This document shows, piece by piece, positions 46,374 through 55,889 of a stretch of 60,353 nucleotides of DNA. A model generated the notes under the pieces. The model was not told the DNA's origin and searched no databases. It saw only the letters and a program-made list of their open reading frames with translations. This DNA is from Deltaproteobacteria bacterium (GTDB taxonomy: Bacteria > Myxococcota_A > Polyangia > JAAYKL01), in contig JAKQNG010000047.1 in the NCBI GenBank assembly GCA_029565915.1, positions 1-60,353 on the forward strand, in the 5' to 3' direction. A program made the translations under genes and the position numbers. The number at the start of each line of letters is the position of its first letter. Within the stretch, counting starts at the first letter, position 1.

Positions 46374-48128
46374 TTGACATCCCACAACGACATCCTCCAG
46401 CTGGAAACCACCCTCTCCAACACCCGACGGCGACTCGCGTCCCTGCAGGGCATCGTCCTCAACCTGGACACCACCATGAGCTTCGACGAGATGCTCACCA
46501 TGGCGGTCCGGCGGACCTCCGAGGTGGTCAAGGCGGAGCGGACCACCCTGTTTCTGGTGGATGGCAGCGGCGCCCTGGTGTCCCGGGCCCTGGATGGCGG
46601 CGACATCCGGGAAATCCGTCTCCCGCCGGGCGGAGGCCTCGCCGGCTGGACGGCCCGCCACGGCGTGCCCCTGCTCATCCCCGATGCCTACAGTGATGCG
46701 CGGTTCGACAAATCCTGGGACGCGGAAACGGGCTTTCGCACCCGGGACGTGCTCTGCCATCCCATCCGGGGCCGGAACGACCGGATCATCGGCGTCGTCG
46801 AAGTATTGAACAGCACGGACGGGGGATTCAACGAAGACGACGTGTCGCTGATCGGCGCCGTCTGCAACCAGCTGGCCACCATCATCGAAAACGCCCGGGT
46901 GATCATCAACCTGGTCGAAAAAAACCGGGACATCGCACTCGCCAAGCAGGAACTGGAGCGGCGCAACCGGGAGCTGGGCATCCTGCTGGACCTGGAGCGG
47001 GTCCTCGCCCGGGCCGAAGACATGGATGCCCTGGGGTCCCTTTCGTTTGCCAAGATTCTCGACATCATGGATGCGGACATCGGCTCCATGTACCTCATGA
47101 ACGCCTCCGGCGCCCACAAGCGCATCTATTCGGCGGACGGCCGTGTGGACAGCCTGCACCGGGTGGAGCCGGGCGTTGGATTCACCGGCTACGCGGCCGC
47201 GAAAAACGTGGAGCTCGACGTGAAGGATGCGCCGTCCAGCCCCCTGTACGTGCACAGCATTCAGGAGCGTGCCGGCGTTTCTTTGCGCAACCTCATTGTC
47301 GTCCCGCTGCCCTTCGAGGAGACCGACGGCAATCAGGGGTCCGTGATGGTCTGCAACAAACGGGGTGGCCGGGACTTCGACGCCACGGACCGGGTCATGC
47401 TGAAGCTGATTGCCAGCCAGCTCGCCTCGGCCGTCCGCTACGTGGAGGGACGCGAAGCGCGGGAGCGGGATCACCGGCTGGCCACGGTCGGGCGCCTGCT
47501 CGCGGGAGTGCTGCACGATCTGCGGGGCCCCATCACCACCATTGCCGGCTATGCAGAGCTGATGGCGCAGGGAACCGATCCATCCGAAAACCACGACCAC
47601 CTGCAGCACATCAAGACCGCCCTCGATCGCATCCGCCGCATGACGTCGGAGATCATCGCGTTTTCAAGGGGCGAAAAGGATCTCCTCACGGGACCCGTGT
47701 CCCTGGAGCAGTTCATGGACAGGTACGTGTTCGAAATCCAGAACTTCCTCAAGTCCAACAACGTGGAACTCGAGGTCCGTCGTCGGGTGGGCGGTACCGT
47801 GAAAATCGATCAGGAGCGGCTGCTGAGGGCATTCCACAACATCGCCATCAACGCGGTGGAGGCCATGCCGGCAGGCGGCCGGTTCATCTTCGAGGCCGAC
47901 CAGCTCGACAACCGGCTGATCTTCAGCTTCACGGACACGGGCCGGGGCATTCCCGAAGAAATCCAGGGAACCATCTTCAATTCGTTCGTCAGCTTTGGAA
48001 AAGAGCACGGCACGGGCCTCGGGCTGGCGGTGGCGCGGGAGATCATCATGGGCCACGGCGGCCAGATCAACTACACCACGGCGCCCGGCGCGGGCACCAC
48101 GTTCCTCGTCACCATTCCGGTGCGTTAG
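46374..48128 (+). CDS. Cytoplasmic histidine kinase with two GAF domains
   Basis: The protein has 584 residues from TTG 46374; no ATG is near. GAF domain 1 occupies about residues 30-175 (TTLFLVDGSGALVSRALD) and GAF 2 about 205-355. The HisKA domain carries the modified His in VLHDLRGPITTIAGYAELM (about residue 381). The ATPase domain has NIAINAVEAMP, DTGRGIPEE and GTGLGLAVAR. There is no membrane helix or receiver domain, and its partner response regulator is not adjacent. It overlaps the transporter gene on the other strand by 4 bases. Confidence 0.9.
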   Translation: MTSHNDILQLETTLSNTRRRLASLQGIVLNLDTTMSFDEMLTMAVRRTSEVVKAERTTLFLVDGSGALVSRALDGGDIREIRLPPGGGLAGWTARHGVPLLIPDAYSDARFDKSWDAETGFRTRDVLCHPIRGRNDRIIGVVEVLNSTDGGFNEDDVSLIGAVCNQLATIIENARVIINLVEKNRDIALAKQELERRNRELGILLDLERVLARAEDMDALGSLSFAKILDIMDADIGSMYLMNASGAHKRIYSADGRVDSLHRVEPGVGFTGYAAAKNVELDVKDAPSSPLYVHSIQERAGVSLRNLIVVPLPFEETDGNQGSVMVCNKRGGRDFDATDRVMLKLIASQLASAVRYVEGREARERDHRLATVGRLLAGVLHDLRGPITTIAGYAELMAQGTDPSENHDHLQHIKTALDRIRRMTSEIIAFSRGEKDLLTGPVSLEQFMDRYVFEIQNFLKSNNVELEVRRRVGGTVKIDQERLLRAFHNIAINAVEAMPAGGRFIFEADQLDNRLIFSFTDTGRGIPEEIQGTIFNSFVSFGKEHGTGLGLAVAREIIMGHGGQINYTTAPGAGTTFLVTIPVR

Positions 48129-49354
48129 GCGGGGCGGGCAGCCAGGCGACGGCTGATGAAGGTCAGGCCCGCGGAGACAAGCAGCAGGGCGATGATGATG
48201 GCAAAGCTCAGGTCGTTGGCGCCCGTGGCGTCCTTGATGCGGCCGTTCACCCAGGGCATGATGAGGCCCGCCATTCCCCAGGCCGTGAACAGCATGCCGT
48301 AGTTCAACCCGAAGTTCTTCAGGCCGAAATAGTCCTTCGCCGAGGAGGGAAAGAGGGCCAGATTGGAGCCGTAGTTGGCGCCGATGGAGATGATGATGAG
48401 CAGGATGACGGGCCAGCTCGCGCCGCCTTTGGTCAGGTAGAGAATCCCCACGGTGGCCGCCTGCAGGAGCATGGTGCCGAACACCGTCCAGGGCCGGCCG
48501 ATCCGGTCGGACACGGTGCCGGCCAGGATGCGGCCCCCCGCGTTCCCCACGGCAAGGACCGCCACCACGATGAAGGCGAGTTCTCCCAGGGAGGCCTTGC
48601 CCAGGTCCTGGGCAATGGAAATGAAGGTGAGCCCCGCGGCGCTGCCGGCGAAGAACATGAACCACAGCACGTAGAACTGGGCATTGGAGAGGGTCTGTTT
48701 CCACGTCATGTCCGGGCGTGCCACGGCTGCCGTTGCCGCCGCGTCTTTTGCCGGCGCGGGTTTCTGCGGTACCTCATCGGCACCCGGGTTGCGGATGAGC
48801 AGGGACAGCAGGGAAATGACAATGAAGAACGCCACGCCGAAAACCATCATGGTGGTGGAGACGCCGGACCGGCCGAGGAGCCAGGTGGCCAGCGGTGCGA
48901 TGTACACCGATGCCAGCCCGAATCCGGCCACCACGATGCCCGCGATGAGGCCCGTCTTTGCCGGGGGAAACCACTTCACCGCCGCGGGGGTCGTGGACGA
49001 ATAGCAACAGCCGATGCCGAGGCCGGCCAGCACGCCGAAGCCGGCGACGAACCCGCTGAGGGACGATCCCATGAAGCCGGCGACCAGGAAGCCCAGCCCC
49101 ACCAGGGCGCCGCCGATGGCGACCATGATGCGCGGTCCGAAGCGGTCCTGCAGGCGCCCGGCGGGCACCATGGCGATGGCGAACAGGATGCAGGCCACCG
49201 AGTAGGGAAGCGCCTTGTCCGCGTTGTTCCATCCCCAGTCGTCGGGGATGGCCCCTTTGATGACGCTCCACGCGTACAGAATGCCGAGTGCCAGGTTGAC
49301 GCCCGTTCCGGCGAGCGTCACAGTCCAACCTCTGCGGGTGTTGAGTGTGTCCAT
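48125..49354 (-). CDS. Major facilitator (oxalate:formate antiporter-like, OFA family)
   Basis: The 409-residue, 12-helix transporter starts at ATG 49354 with GGGAGGA upstream. The N-terminus ([25 protein letters not shown]) and [18 protein letters not shown] loop are typical of the OFA subfamily, which exchanges small carboxylates. A cytosolic loop with Ala/Pro/Asp residues separates the two halves. DRIGRP marks the second-half loop. The actual substrate is unknown. It is divergent from acsA, so a carboxylate such as acetate, formate or oxalate is plausible. Confidence 0.85.
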   Translation of the reverse strand: MDTLNTRRGWTVTLAGTGVNLALGILYAWSVIKGAIPDDWGWNNADKALPYSVACILFAIAMVPAGRLQDRFGPRIMVAIGGALVGLGFLVAGFMGSSLSGFVAGFGVLAGLGIGCCYSSTTPAAVKWFPPAKTGLIAGIVVAGFGLASVYIAPLATWLLGRSGVSTTMMVFGVAFFIVISLLSLLIRNPGADEVPQKPAPAKDAAATAAVARPDMTWKQTLSNAQFYVLWFMFFAGSAAGLTFISIAQDLGKASLGELAFIVVAVLAVGNAGGRILAGTVSDRIGRPWTVFGTMLLQAATVGILYLTKGGASWPVILLIIISIGANYGSNLALFPSSAKDYFGLKNFGLNYGMLFTAWGMAGLIMPWVNGRIKDATGANDLSFAIIIALLLVSAGLTFISRRLAARPA

Positions 49355-49479
49355 GAAGTGGTTCCTCCCCGTTGTGTGTGATGCCTCCGGGGCCCGACGC
49401 ACCGCGTTCCGGAGGTGTCCGTCAATGCCCGATGGCGGCCGGATATTTACCGTTCAAGGCGTAGACTTTTTTCCCCCCT

Positions 49480-49496
49480 TTGGCTATTGTTTTGCC
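49480..49496 (+). promoter_or_regulatory. Sigma-54-like promoter for acsA
   Basis: TTGGC-N7-TTGCC has the GG-N10-GC spacing of -24/-12 elements. A start near 49508 would leave about 40 bases of leader to the ATG at 49548. No activator gene is adjacent. Confidence 0.4.
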
Positions 49497-49547
49497 GCGA
49501 AAAATCTTTCGCACCCCTACCGGGCGCACGAATTGAAGGAGTACGCG

Positions 49548-51503
49548 ATGTCAGACAAATTGTTTCAACCCACAGAGAGTTTTCAGCAGAAGGCATGGAT
49601 CAGCAGCTTCGAGCAGTACAAGGCCATGTACGACCGCTCCATCAACGATCCGGAAGGGTTCTGGGCCGAACAGGCACAGCAGTTCCACTGGTTTAAAAAA
49701 TGGGAAAAGGTGTTGAACTACAACTACGATCGCCGACAGGGTAAAATCAACATCCAGTGGTTCATCGGCGCAAAGACGAATATCACTTACAACGCCCTCG
49801 ATCGTCACCTCGAAAAGCGCGGCGATCAGGTGGCCATCATCTGGGAGGGCAACGATCCCTCCGAATGCCGGAAGATCACCTACCGCCAGCTCCACGCTGA
49901 CGTGTGCCGGTTCGCCAACGTGCTGAAGGCCAGCGGCGTGAAGAAGGGTGACCGGGTGTCCCTGTACATGCAGATGATTCCCGAACTCGCCGTGGCCATG
50001 CTGGCCTGCGCGCGCATCGGCGCCATTCACTCCATTGTGTTCGGCGCGTTTTCACCGGACGCCCTGGCGGATCGCTGCAACGATTCCGAATGCGGCATCA
50101 TCGTCACCCAGGACACGGGACTGCGGGGCAACAAGAACAACGTGCCCATGAAAGCAAACGCCGACAAGGCGGCCGACAAGGCGCCTTCCGTGAAGAAGAT
50201 CATCGTCGTGAAGAGGACCGGAGTGGATGTGGCCATGAAGGCCGGCCGCGACACCTGGTGGGACGACGAAATGGTAAAAGTCTCCGCCGACTGTCCCTGC
50301 GAAGAAATGGATGCGGAGGATCCCCTGTTCATCCTCTACACCTCCGGCTCCACGGGAAAACCCAAGGGCGTGCAGCACACCGTGGGCGGCTACATGGTCT
50401 ACACGGCCGTCACCCATAAATACATTTTCGATTATCACGAGGGCGACATCTACTGGTGCACGGCGGATATCGGCTGGGTCACCGGGCATTCCTACATCGT
50501 TTACGGCCCGCTCCAGAACGGCGCCACCTCCGTCATGTTCGAAGGTGTGCCCACCTACCCGGAACCGGACCGCTTCTGGGAAGTCTGCGAAAAGCACAGG
50601 GTGACCCAGTTCTACACGGCCCCCACCGCCATCCGCGCCCTGATGGCCCAGGGCGACGCGTGGACGCAGAAGCGCGATCTCTCCAGCCTGAAGCTGCTGG
50701 GTTCCGTGGGCGAACCCATCAATCCCGAAGCGTGGATGTGGTATCACCGGAATATCGGCAAGGAAAAATGCCCCATCGTGGACACATGGTGGCAGACCGA
50801 AACGGGCGGCATTCTGATCACGCCCCTTCCGGGTGCCTGGGGAACCAAGCCCGGCAGCGCAACCCTGCCTTTCTTCGGCGTCAAGCCGGTCATCCTGTCT
50901 CCCGAAAGCGGACAGGTCATCACCGATACCGTGGCGTCCGGCGTGCTCGCCATCGAGAAGCCCTGGCCGGGCCAGATGCGCACCGTGTTCGGCGACCACA
51001 ACCGCTTCGAAGAAACCTATTTCGACATGTACAAGGGTTACTACTTCACCGGCGACGGCGCCCGGCGGGACGAAGACGGCTACTACTGGATCACGGGTCG
51101 CGTGGACGACGTCATCAATGTTTCGGGACACCGGATGGGCACCGCGGAGGTGGAGAGCGCCCTTGTTTCCCATCCCAAAGTAGCTGAAGCGGCGGTGGTG
51201 GGGTATCCCCACGAAATCAAGGGACAGGGCATTTACGCCTATGTCACGCTGATTATCGGAGAGGAGTACACGGACGCCCTTAAGAAGGAACTCGTCGCCC
51301 ATGTGCGCAACGAAATCGGGCCCATCGCGGCGCCGGACGTCATCCACTGGGCACCGGGCCTGCCGAAGACCCGCTCCGGAAAGATCATGCGCCGCATCCT
51401 GCGCAAGATTGCCGAAAACGACACGGGCACCATCGGCGACACCTCCACCCTGGCCGATCCCTCCGTCGTGGAACACCTCATTGCCAGCGACCCCCGAAAA
51501 TAA
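49548..51503 (+). CDS. acsA: Acetyl-CoA synthetase
   Basis: The 651-residue start is ATG 49548 after GAAGGAG. It makes acetyl-CoA from acetate, ATP and CoA. Visible motifs are the P-loop [16 protein letters not shown], the AMP-site [34 protein letters not shown], and the catalytic Lys in [11 protein letters not shown], the usual site of inhibitory acetylation. The length is typical of Acs. It is followed after 24 bases by a GPH-type symporter gene, and a divergent carboxylate transporter lies upstream, giving a coherent small-acid utilisation locus. Confidence 0.97.
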   Translation: MSDKLFQPTESFQQKAWISSFEQYKAMYDRSINDPEGFWAEQAQQFHWFKKWEKVLNYNYDRRQGKINIQWFIGAKTNITYNALDRHLEKRGDQVAIIWEGNDPSECRKITYRQLHADVCRFANVLKASGVKKGDRVSLYMQMIPELAVAMLACARIGAIHSIVFGAFSPDALADRCNDSECGIIVTQDTGLRGNKNNVPMKANADKAADKAPSVKKIIVVKRTGVDVAMKAGRDTWWDDEMVKVSADCPCEEMDAEDPLFILYTSGSTGKPKGVQHTVGGYMVYTAVTHKYIFDYHEGDIYWCTADIGWVTGHSYIVYGPLQNGATSVMFEGVPTYPEPDRFWEVCEKHRVTQFYTAPTAIRALMAQGDAWTQKRDLSSLKLLGSVGEPINPEAWMWYHRNIGKEKCPIVDTWWQTETGGILITPLPGAWGTKPGSATLPFFGVKPVILSPESGQVITDTVASGVLAIEKPWPGQMRTVFGDHNRFEETYFDMYKGYYFTGDGARRDEDGYYWITGRVDDVINVSGHRMGTAEVESALVSHPKVAEAAVVGYPHEIKGQGIYAYVTLIIGEEYTDALKKELVAHVRNEIGPIAAPDVIHWAPGLPKTRSGKIMRRILRKIAENDTGTIGDTSTLADPSVVEHLIASDPRK

Positions 51504-51527
51504 TCGCCCTCCCTCGAAAGGAGCCCC

Positions 51528-52964
51528 ATGACAGAATCGACCGGACCGTCCCCGGCCTCCGCCACGCCGTCGGAGCGCCTCCCCCTGAAACAGAAACTGG
51601 CCTACGGCATGGGCGCGACCAATGATGTCTGGGGCAACTGGCTCTATCCGTCCATGGTCTGGCCCGTATTCAACATCTACCTGCTCGTCTCCCCTTCCCT
51701 CGTGAGCCTGGTGCTGATGGTCAACCGCCTGGTGGACGCCCTCTCCGATCCCTTCTTCGGCTGGCTGTCGGACAACACCCGCACGCGATGGGGTCGTCGG
51801 CGTCCCTACATCCTCATCGGTTCCATTGGTGCCGGCCTGTTCTTTCCCCTGCTGTTCCTGGTGGGCCGCGACTGGAGCGAGACCGCCTACGTCTGGTACA
51901 TGATCATCTCGTCGGGTGTATTCATCACCATTGTCAGTTGTTTCAACATGCCCTACCAGAGCCTCGGGGCCGAACTCACCCCCGACTATCACGAACGCAC
52001 CAGCGTCTATTCCTGGCGCACCGTGCTGCAGAAGATTCCAGAGGTGGCCATGTTCTTCGCCGCCGCCTTCGTCACCTTGAAAATCTGGAACGGTGCCGAC
52101 GGCAAACCGGACATCCTCAAGGGCGCACAGGTGTACGCGGTGCTCATCGGCGTGGTGATGATCCTCGTGGGCGTCCTGGTGGCGCTGCTGGTGAAGGAAC
52201 GCTACTACGACCGGGTCGTGTCGGGAAAGCAGGACAGGGTGTCCATGGCGGACACCATCTGGAAATCCCTGAAGTGCCGCCCCTTCCGCGTGCAGCTCGC
52301 CATGGCCCTCGCCTATGGACTGGGCACCAGCATGGTGGGCAGCCTCGGGTACTACGCCACCGTGTACTACGTCTGCGGCGGAGACGTGACCCTGGGATCG
52401 AAATGGAACTTTGCCATGGGCCTCGCGAACATGGCGTTTGCCGTGGCGGGGGTGCCGGTGTTTGCCCTCATCGCCCGACAAGCGGGAAAGCACCGGGCCA
52501 TGCGGATCGTTCAAATCACCGCGGTGGCGGTGTTCCTCTCCACGTGGTTTCTGTACCACCCGGACATCCGGTGGCTGCAGCTCCTCGCCTCCGGCGGCAT
52601 CGCCTTTACCATGGCGGGATTCTGGATGCTCTACGGTTCCATGCTGGCGGATGTCATCGATTACGACGAGCTGGAAAGCGGCAAGCGGCGGGAGGGCGCA
52701 TTCAACGCCTGTGGTTCGTGGATCATGAAAGTGGGCATGGCGCTGGGCATCGGCGGTTCCGGCGTGGTGCTGGAGGCCACAGGGTTCAACGCGGAACTCG
52801 GCGTCCAGTCGGAACACACCCTCACCCTCATCCGGTTTTTCCTTTCGGCCATTCCCGTGGCGGGCCTGCTGGTGGCCCTTGTGGCCCTCTCATTCCTGGA
52901 CCTGACCCCGCAGAAGATGGCGGACATCCGCCGACAGCTCGAAGAGCGACGCGGGCAGGTCTGA
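51528..52964 (+). CDS. GPH-family sugar/cation symporter (MelB-like MFS)
   Basis: The protein has 478 residues, with AAAGGAG upstream. It has twelve predicted membrane helices. The first loop region has RLVDALSDPFFGWLSDNTRTRWGRRRPYIL, the GPH signature with the Asp pair used for cation coupling. PYQSLGAELTPDYHERT follows, and the second half includes GSMLADVIDYDELESGKRREGAFNA, also characteristic. The substrate may be a glycoside; its place after acsA could also suit another solute. The C-terminus ends in a basic helix. Confidence 0.9.
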   Translation: MTESTGPSPASATPSERLPLKQKLAYGMGATNDVWGNWLYPSMVWPVFNIYLLVSPSLVSLVLMVNRLVDALSDPFFGWLSDNTRTRWGRRRPYILIGSIGAGLFFPLLFLVGRDWSETAYVWYMIISSGVFITIVSCFNMPYQSLGAELTPDYHERTSVYSWRTVLQKIPEVAMFFAAAFVTLKIWNGADGKPDILKGAQVYAVLIGVVMILVGVLVALLVKERYYDRVVSGKQDRVSMADTIWKSLKCRPFRVQLAMALAYGLGTSMVGSLGYYATVYYVCGGDVTLGSKWNFAMGLANMAFAVAGVPVFALIARQAGKHRAMRIVQITAVAVFLSTWFLYHPDIRWLQLLASGGIAFTMAGFWMLYGSMLADVIDYDELESGKRREGAFNACGSWIMKVGMALGIGGSGVVLEATGFNAELGVQSEHTLTLIRFFLSAIPVAGLLVALVALSFLDLTPQKMADIRRQLEERRGQV

Positions 52965-52986
52965 ACAAAAAAACGGAAAAGCGCAC

Positions 52987-53454
52987 TCAGGGCGCAATCG
53001 GCGTGTCGAGTTCCTGCGGCTGTCCGTTCCGGAGGATGGAAAACGCAATGTGGTCGGCCTTTTTCAGGCGCTCAAATACGAGGAAAAACTGGTCCGGTGT
53101 CTCGATGGGCATGCCGTTGACCTGCATGAGGACGTCTTCCGGGCGCAGGCCCAGGATTTCCTGCGCTGTCGTGCGGAACGACACGATGCGAAAGCCGACA
53201 AACCGCCCGTTTTCCATGTGGGAATCCGTCTGGACCATGCCGAGCACACCCGCGGGACCCATGGCCAGCACGCTGTCGAGCTCTTTGCGCGTCACCGTCG
53301 AGATCACGGCGGCCTCCTTCGACGCATCGGGTGATTCCTGAACGGCGGGTTCCGCGGAGGCTTGGTCAGCCGGAGCAGGAGCGGTGCTCTGTTCTGCTTT
53401 TGCGCCGCCGCAGGCGGCCAGTGCCACAGTCATCATGATCACCGGAATTTTCAT
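52987..53454 (-). CDS. PDZ-domain lipoprotein (GspC-like C-terminus)
   Basis: The protein has 155 residues. The signal peptide ends in the lipobox LAACG. After an Ala/Pro/Gln-rich spacer comes TRKELDSVLAMGPAGVL and a PDZ-type domain (GRFVGFRIVSF...LGLRPEDVLMQVNGMPIETPDQFFLVFERL) close to the C-terminal part of the type II secretion protein GspC. No other secretion genes are next to it. It begins immediately after the thymidylate kinase stop. Confidence 0.82.
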   Translation of the reverse strand: MKIPVIMMTVALAACGGAKAEQSTAPAPADQASAEPAVQESPDASKEAAVISTVTRKELDSVLAMGPAGVLGMVQTDSHMENGRFVGFRIVSFRTTAQEILGLRPEDVLMQVNGMPIETPDQFFLVFERLKKADHIAFSILRNGQPQELDTPIAP

Positions 53455-54102
53455 TTATCGTTCCTCCATGTTCAGCAAATCGAGTACTTCACGGGCCACC
53501 TGCCCCGCCAGTTCGTCCACGGTGAGGCGGGCATCGAGGGTGCAGATGCGCTCGCCCCTGAAAATGTCGCCCATCCGGTCATATTGCACGATGAGCTGCT
53601 TCTGAAATGCCAGGCGGTCGAACATCTCTTCTTTACCGCCCCGGGCCGTCCGCCGCGCGGCTGCCGTCTCCGCGTCAATCTGCAGGTACACCACGAGATC
53701 CGGCGCGCGCATGTAGCGGTTCAGCTCCCGAATCCACTCCTGCACGGCCATGTCTCCGGCGCTCACGCTCTGGTAGATGACCGACGAATGCACCCAGCGA
53801 TCGCACACCACGTGCACCCCGTCACCAAGGAGCGGCGCGATCTCGCGGGCCTGCTGGTCCTGCCGATCCGCGGCAAAAAGGAGTGACATGGTGGCAAAAT
53901 CCGGCGGCCCCGCATCGGTGGCCATCAGTTGCCCCCCGAGGACTTCCCGGATGAGCCGTCCCACGGGTCCCGCAGAGGGCTGCGCGGTACAGTGGACCCG
54001 GAGGCCCCGCTGCCGCAGTTCCGCGTGCAGCCGTTGTGCCTGCGTGGTGGTGCCGGCGCCGTCGATGCCTTCCAGAACGATCAGTTTTCCCGCTTCGCCC
54101 AT
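53455..54102 (-). CDS. tmk: Thymidylate kinase
   Basis: The 215-residue start is ATG 54102. It phosphorylates dTMP to dTDP. The N-terminal loop reads LEGIDGAGTTTQAQRL, where the canonical Walker A Lys is replaced by Thr; the rest of the loop is intact. AADRQDQ, CDRWVHSSVIYQ and FDRLAFQK correspond to the nucleotide-binding and lid segments. The length is standard. The Lys change would need checking against close relatives before concluding that activity is altered. It lies between tadC and the PDZ lipoprotein gene. Confidence 0.9.
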   Translation of the reverse strand: MGEAGKLIVLEGIDGAGTTTQAQRLHAELRQRGLRVHCTAQPSAGPVGRLIREVLGGQLMATDAGPPDFATMSLLFAADRQDQQAREIAPLLGDGVHVVCDRWVHSSVIYQSVSAGDMAVQEWIRELNRYMRAPDLVVYLQIDAETAAARRTARGGKEEMFDRLAFQKQLIVQYDRMGDIFRGERICTLDARLTVDELAGQVAREVLDLLNMEER

Positions 54103-54168
54103 GTTCTGTGCCTTTCGTTGCCTACACAAGCAGAGGCGGAGCGTCGGGTCAAATATCCGGCGCGATTT

Positions 54169-55062
54169 TTAAACCAGTTCGCCCTTCAGGGCCTTGATGA
54201 TGAACGGGCCGAGGAGCAGCACGAACACGGAGGCGAAGATCAGCATGAGTGGGCCCAGCATCAGCAGGGAGGCCCGGGCCGCCGCCTGTTCCGCCGCCTG
54301 ACTGCGCCGCGTCCGCATGACGTCCGCCTGAATGGACAGGGTTTCCGCCAGGGGCGCTCCTTTTCGTCCCGCCAGGATGACCCCGGCCGCAAAGCGCTCC
54401 ACCTCCCCTGAGCGCACCCGTCGCGCCATTTCCTCCAGGGCCTCCGCACGGGACCGTCCGAGGGCCAGACAGTGGAGGATGTGCTCGAATTCAAACCGGA
54501 GCGGATGGGCGGCCGGCATGCGGGACGCCACGTTGGACAGGGCGCCGTTGAAATCCATTCCCGCCTGCAGGCACAGCGCGATCATCTCCAGGGCCGCGGG
54601 CAGCTGCCGCAGCAGGGCGCGCACCCGTTCGATGGCCGCATCCTGCACCTTGAATACCGGCGCGCAGGCGCACAGCAGCAACCCGATCAGCACCCCGGGA
54701 ACCGCGGCCCCCACTGCCCGTCCGGCCAGCAGTCCGCCGGCAATGGCGCCGATCAGGCCGCAGAGGATACCAGAGACGATCACCTCTTCAGCGCTGAGGC
54801 CAAGGGGATATCCGGCCCGCAGGAGCGAACGGTCGAGGGATCGGCGAAGATGCTGCGGAACAAGCGGCACCAGCAGCCACGCACAGCGGGCCGTTACGGC
54901 GCTCACGACCGTCCACAGGGGAATCCGCTGCACAGCGTCTCCGTGGCGCGCCGCCTGTTCGCCGCTTCTTTCGATGATGTCCGGCAGGCGGCTGAACCAC
55001 AGGGAAAAAAGGCCCGCCGCAGCCGACACCAGCACTGTTGCACCCATGGACAGGGCGCTCAC
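54169..55062 (-). CDS. tadC: Tad pilus inner-membrane protein TadC
   Basis: The protein has 297 residues from GTG 55062, overlapping the tadB stop by 4 bases (GTGA). It has the type II/IV secretion F-domain arrangement: LPAALEMIALCLQAGMDFNGALSNVA, then EMARRVRSGEVERFAAGVILAGRKGAPLAETL, flanked by membrane helices at the N-terminus and at the C-terminal end (MLGPLMLIFASVFVLLLGPF). Together with TadB it forms the inner-membrane platform for pilus assembly. Confidence 0.88.
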   Translation of the reverse strand: MSALSMGATVLVSAAAGLFSLWFSRLPDIIERSGEQAARHGDAVQRIPLWTVVSAVTARCAWLLVPLVPQHLRRSLDRSLLRAGYPLGLSAEEVIVSGILCGLIGAIAGGLLAGRAVGAAVPGVLIGLLLCACAPVFKVQDAAIERVRALLRQLPAALEMIALCLQAGMDFNGALSNVASRMPAAHPLRFEFEHILHCLALGRSRAEALEEMARRVRSGEVERFAAGVILAGRKGAPLAETLSIQADVMRTRRSQAAEQAAARASLLMLGPLMLIFASVFVLLLGPFIIKALKGELV

Positions 55063-55889
55063 AGGTCCACCGCCATGATCCGCCGAATCAGCAGGATGGC
55101 GGCGATTTCCATTACCGCGCACAGGCCGAGCAGCATCCAGCCGGCGGGCTCAGTCCACATGGGCGCCAGCCAGCCCGGATTGAGAAAATGGAGACCGCCG
55201 CAAAGACCCGGCGGCACGAGGCCCATGACCACCGCCTGACCGCGGCCTTCCGCCGTGCGGGTTTTCACCACCCCTTCCAGGCGCCGCATTTCCCGCAGGC
55301 TCGCCGCAGTGACTTCCAGAATGTGCCGCAGGTCGCCGCCGGAGCGGCGCCCCACGGTGAGCTGGGACACGGTGGCCCCGAATTCGGGAATCCCCGTCCG
55401 TTCCGCCAGGGCCCACAGGGCGCTCTCCACGGTCCGGCCGAGGCGCACCTCGTGGAGCAGCTGCAGGAGTTCTCCGCGCATGGGCTCGCATTCTCCTTTT
55501 GCCACGTCTTCGAGGGCAAACTGCAGGTTGCCCGTGGTGGTCAGGCTGTTGGAAAGGCTCATCAGCATGCCGTCCAGTCGCTGGCGCAGCTGTTCCCGTC
55601 GCTGGCGCTGCAGCTTCTGTTCCAGGACAAACGGAAGAAACACCAGAAGTGCCAGCAGGAGCGACCGGCCACCGGTCGGCACCGCGGCAATCAGCGCTGC
55701 GGCGATCAGGCCCAGCTGCATCCGGGGCACAAGGGACAGGAGGGGTACCCGCAGCAGCGCGGCACTCCGGCGCCAGTGTTCCTGAAAGGCCTTCCATCGA
55801 TTCATCCCGGCCCCGGTGACGACCGAGCGCGCCAGCAGTCCCGCCGCCGCCGCCGTGCAGGCCACGGCTGCAAAGGCCGACGGGCTCAC
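55059..55889 (-). CDS. tadB: Tad pilus inner-membrane protein TadB
   Basis: The protein has 276 residues from GTG 55889, overlapping the tadA stop by 4 bases (GTGA). The F-domain is seen in RQRLDGMLMSLSNSLTTTGNLQFALEDVA and EVRLGRTVESALWALAERTGIPEFGATVSQLTVGRRSGGDLRHILE. Membrane helices occur at the N-terminus and C-terminal end. It pairs with TadC and is coupled translationally to both neighbours. Confidence 0.88.
   Translation of the reverse strand: MSPSAFAAVACTAAAAGLLARSVVTGAGMNRWKAFQEHWRRSAALLRVPLLSLVPRMQLGLIAAALIAAVPTGGRSLLLALLVFLPFVLEQKLQRQRREQLRQRLDGMLMSLSNSLTTTGNLQFALEDVAKGECEPMRGELLQLLHEVRLGRTVESALWALAERTGIPEFGATVSQLTVGRRSGGDLRHILEVTAASLREMRRLEGVVKTRTAEGRGQAVVMGLVPPGLCGGLHFLNPGWLAPMWTEPAGWMLLGLCAVMEIAAILLIRRIMAVDL

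Noticed and set aside
50052-52817. A 921-codon open frame on the minus strand
   Set aside because: It lies antisense to acsA and the symporter gene, both unmistakable, and has no recognisable domain.
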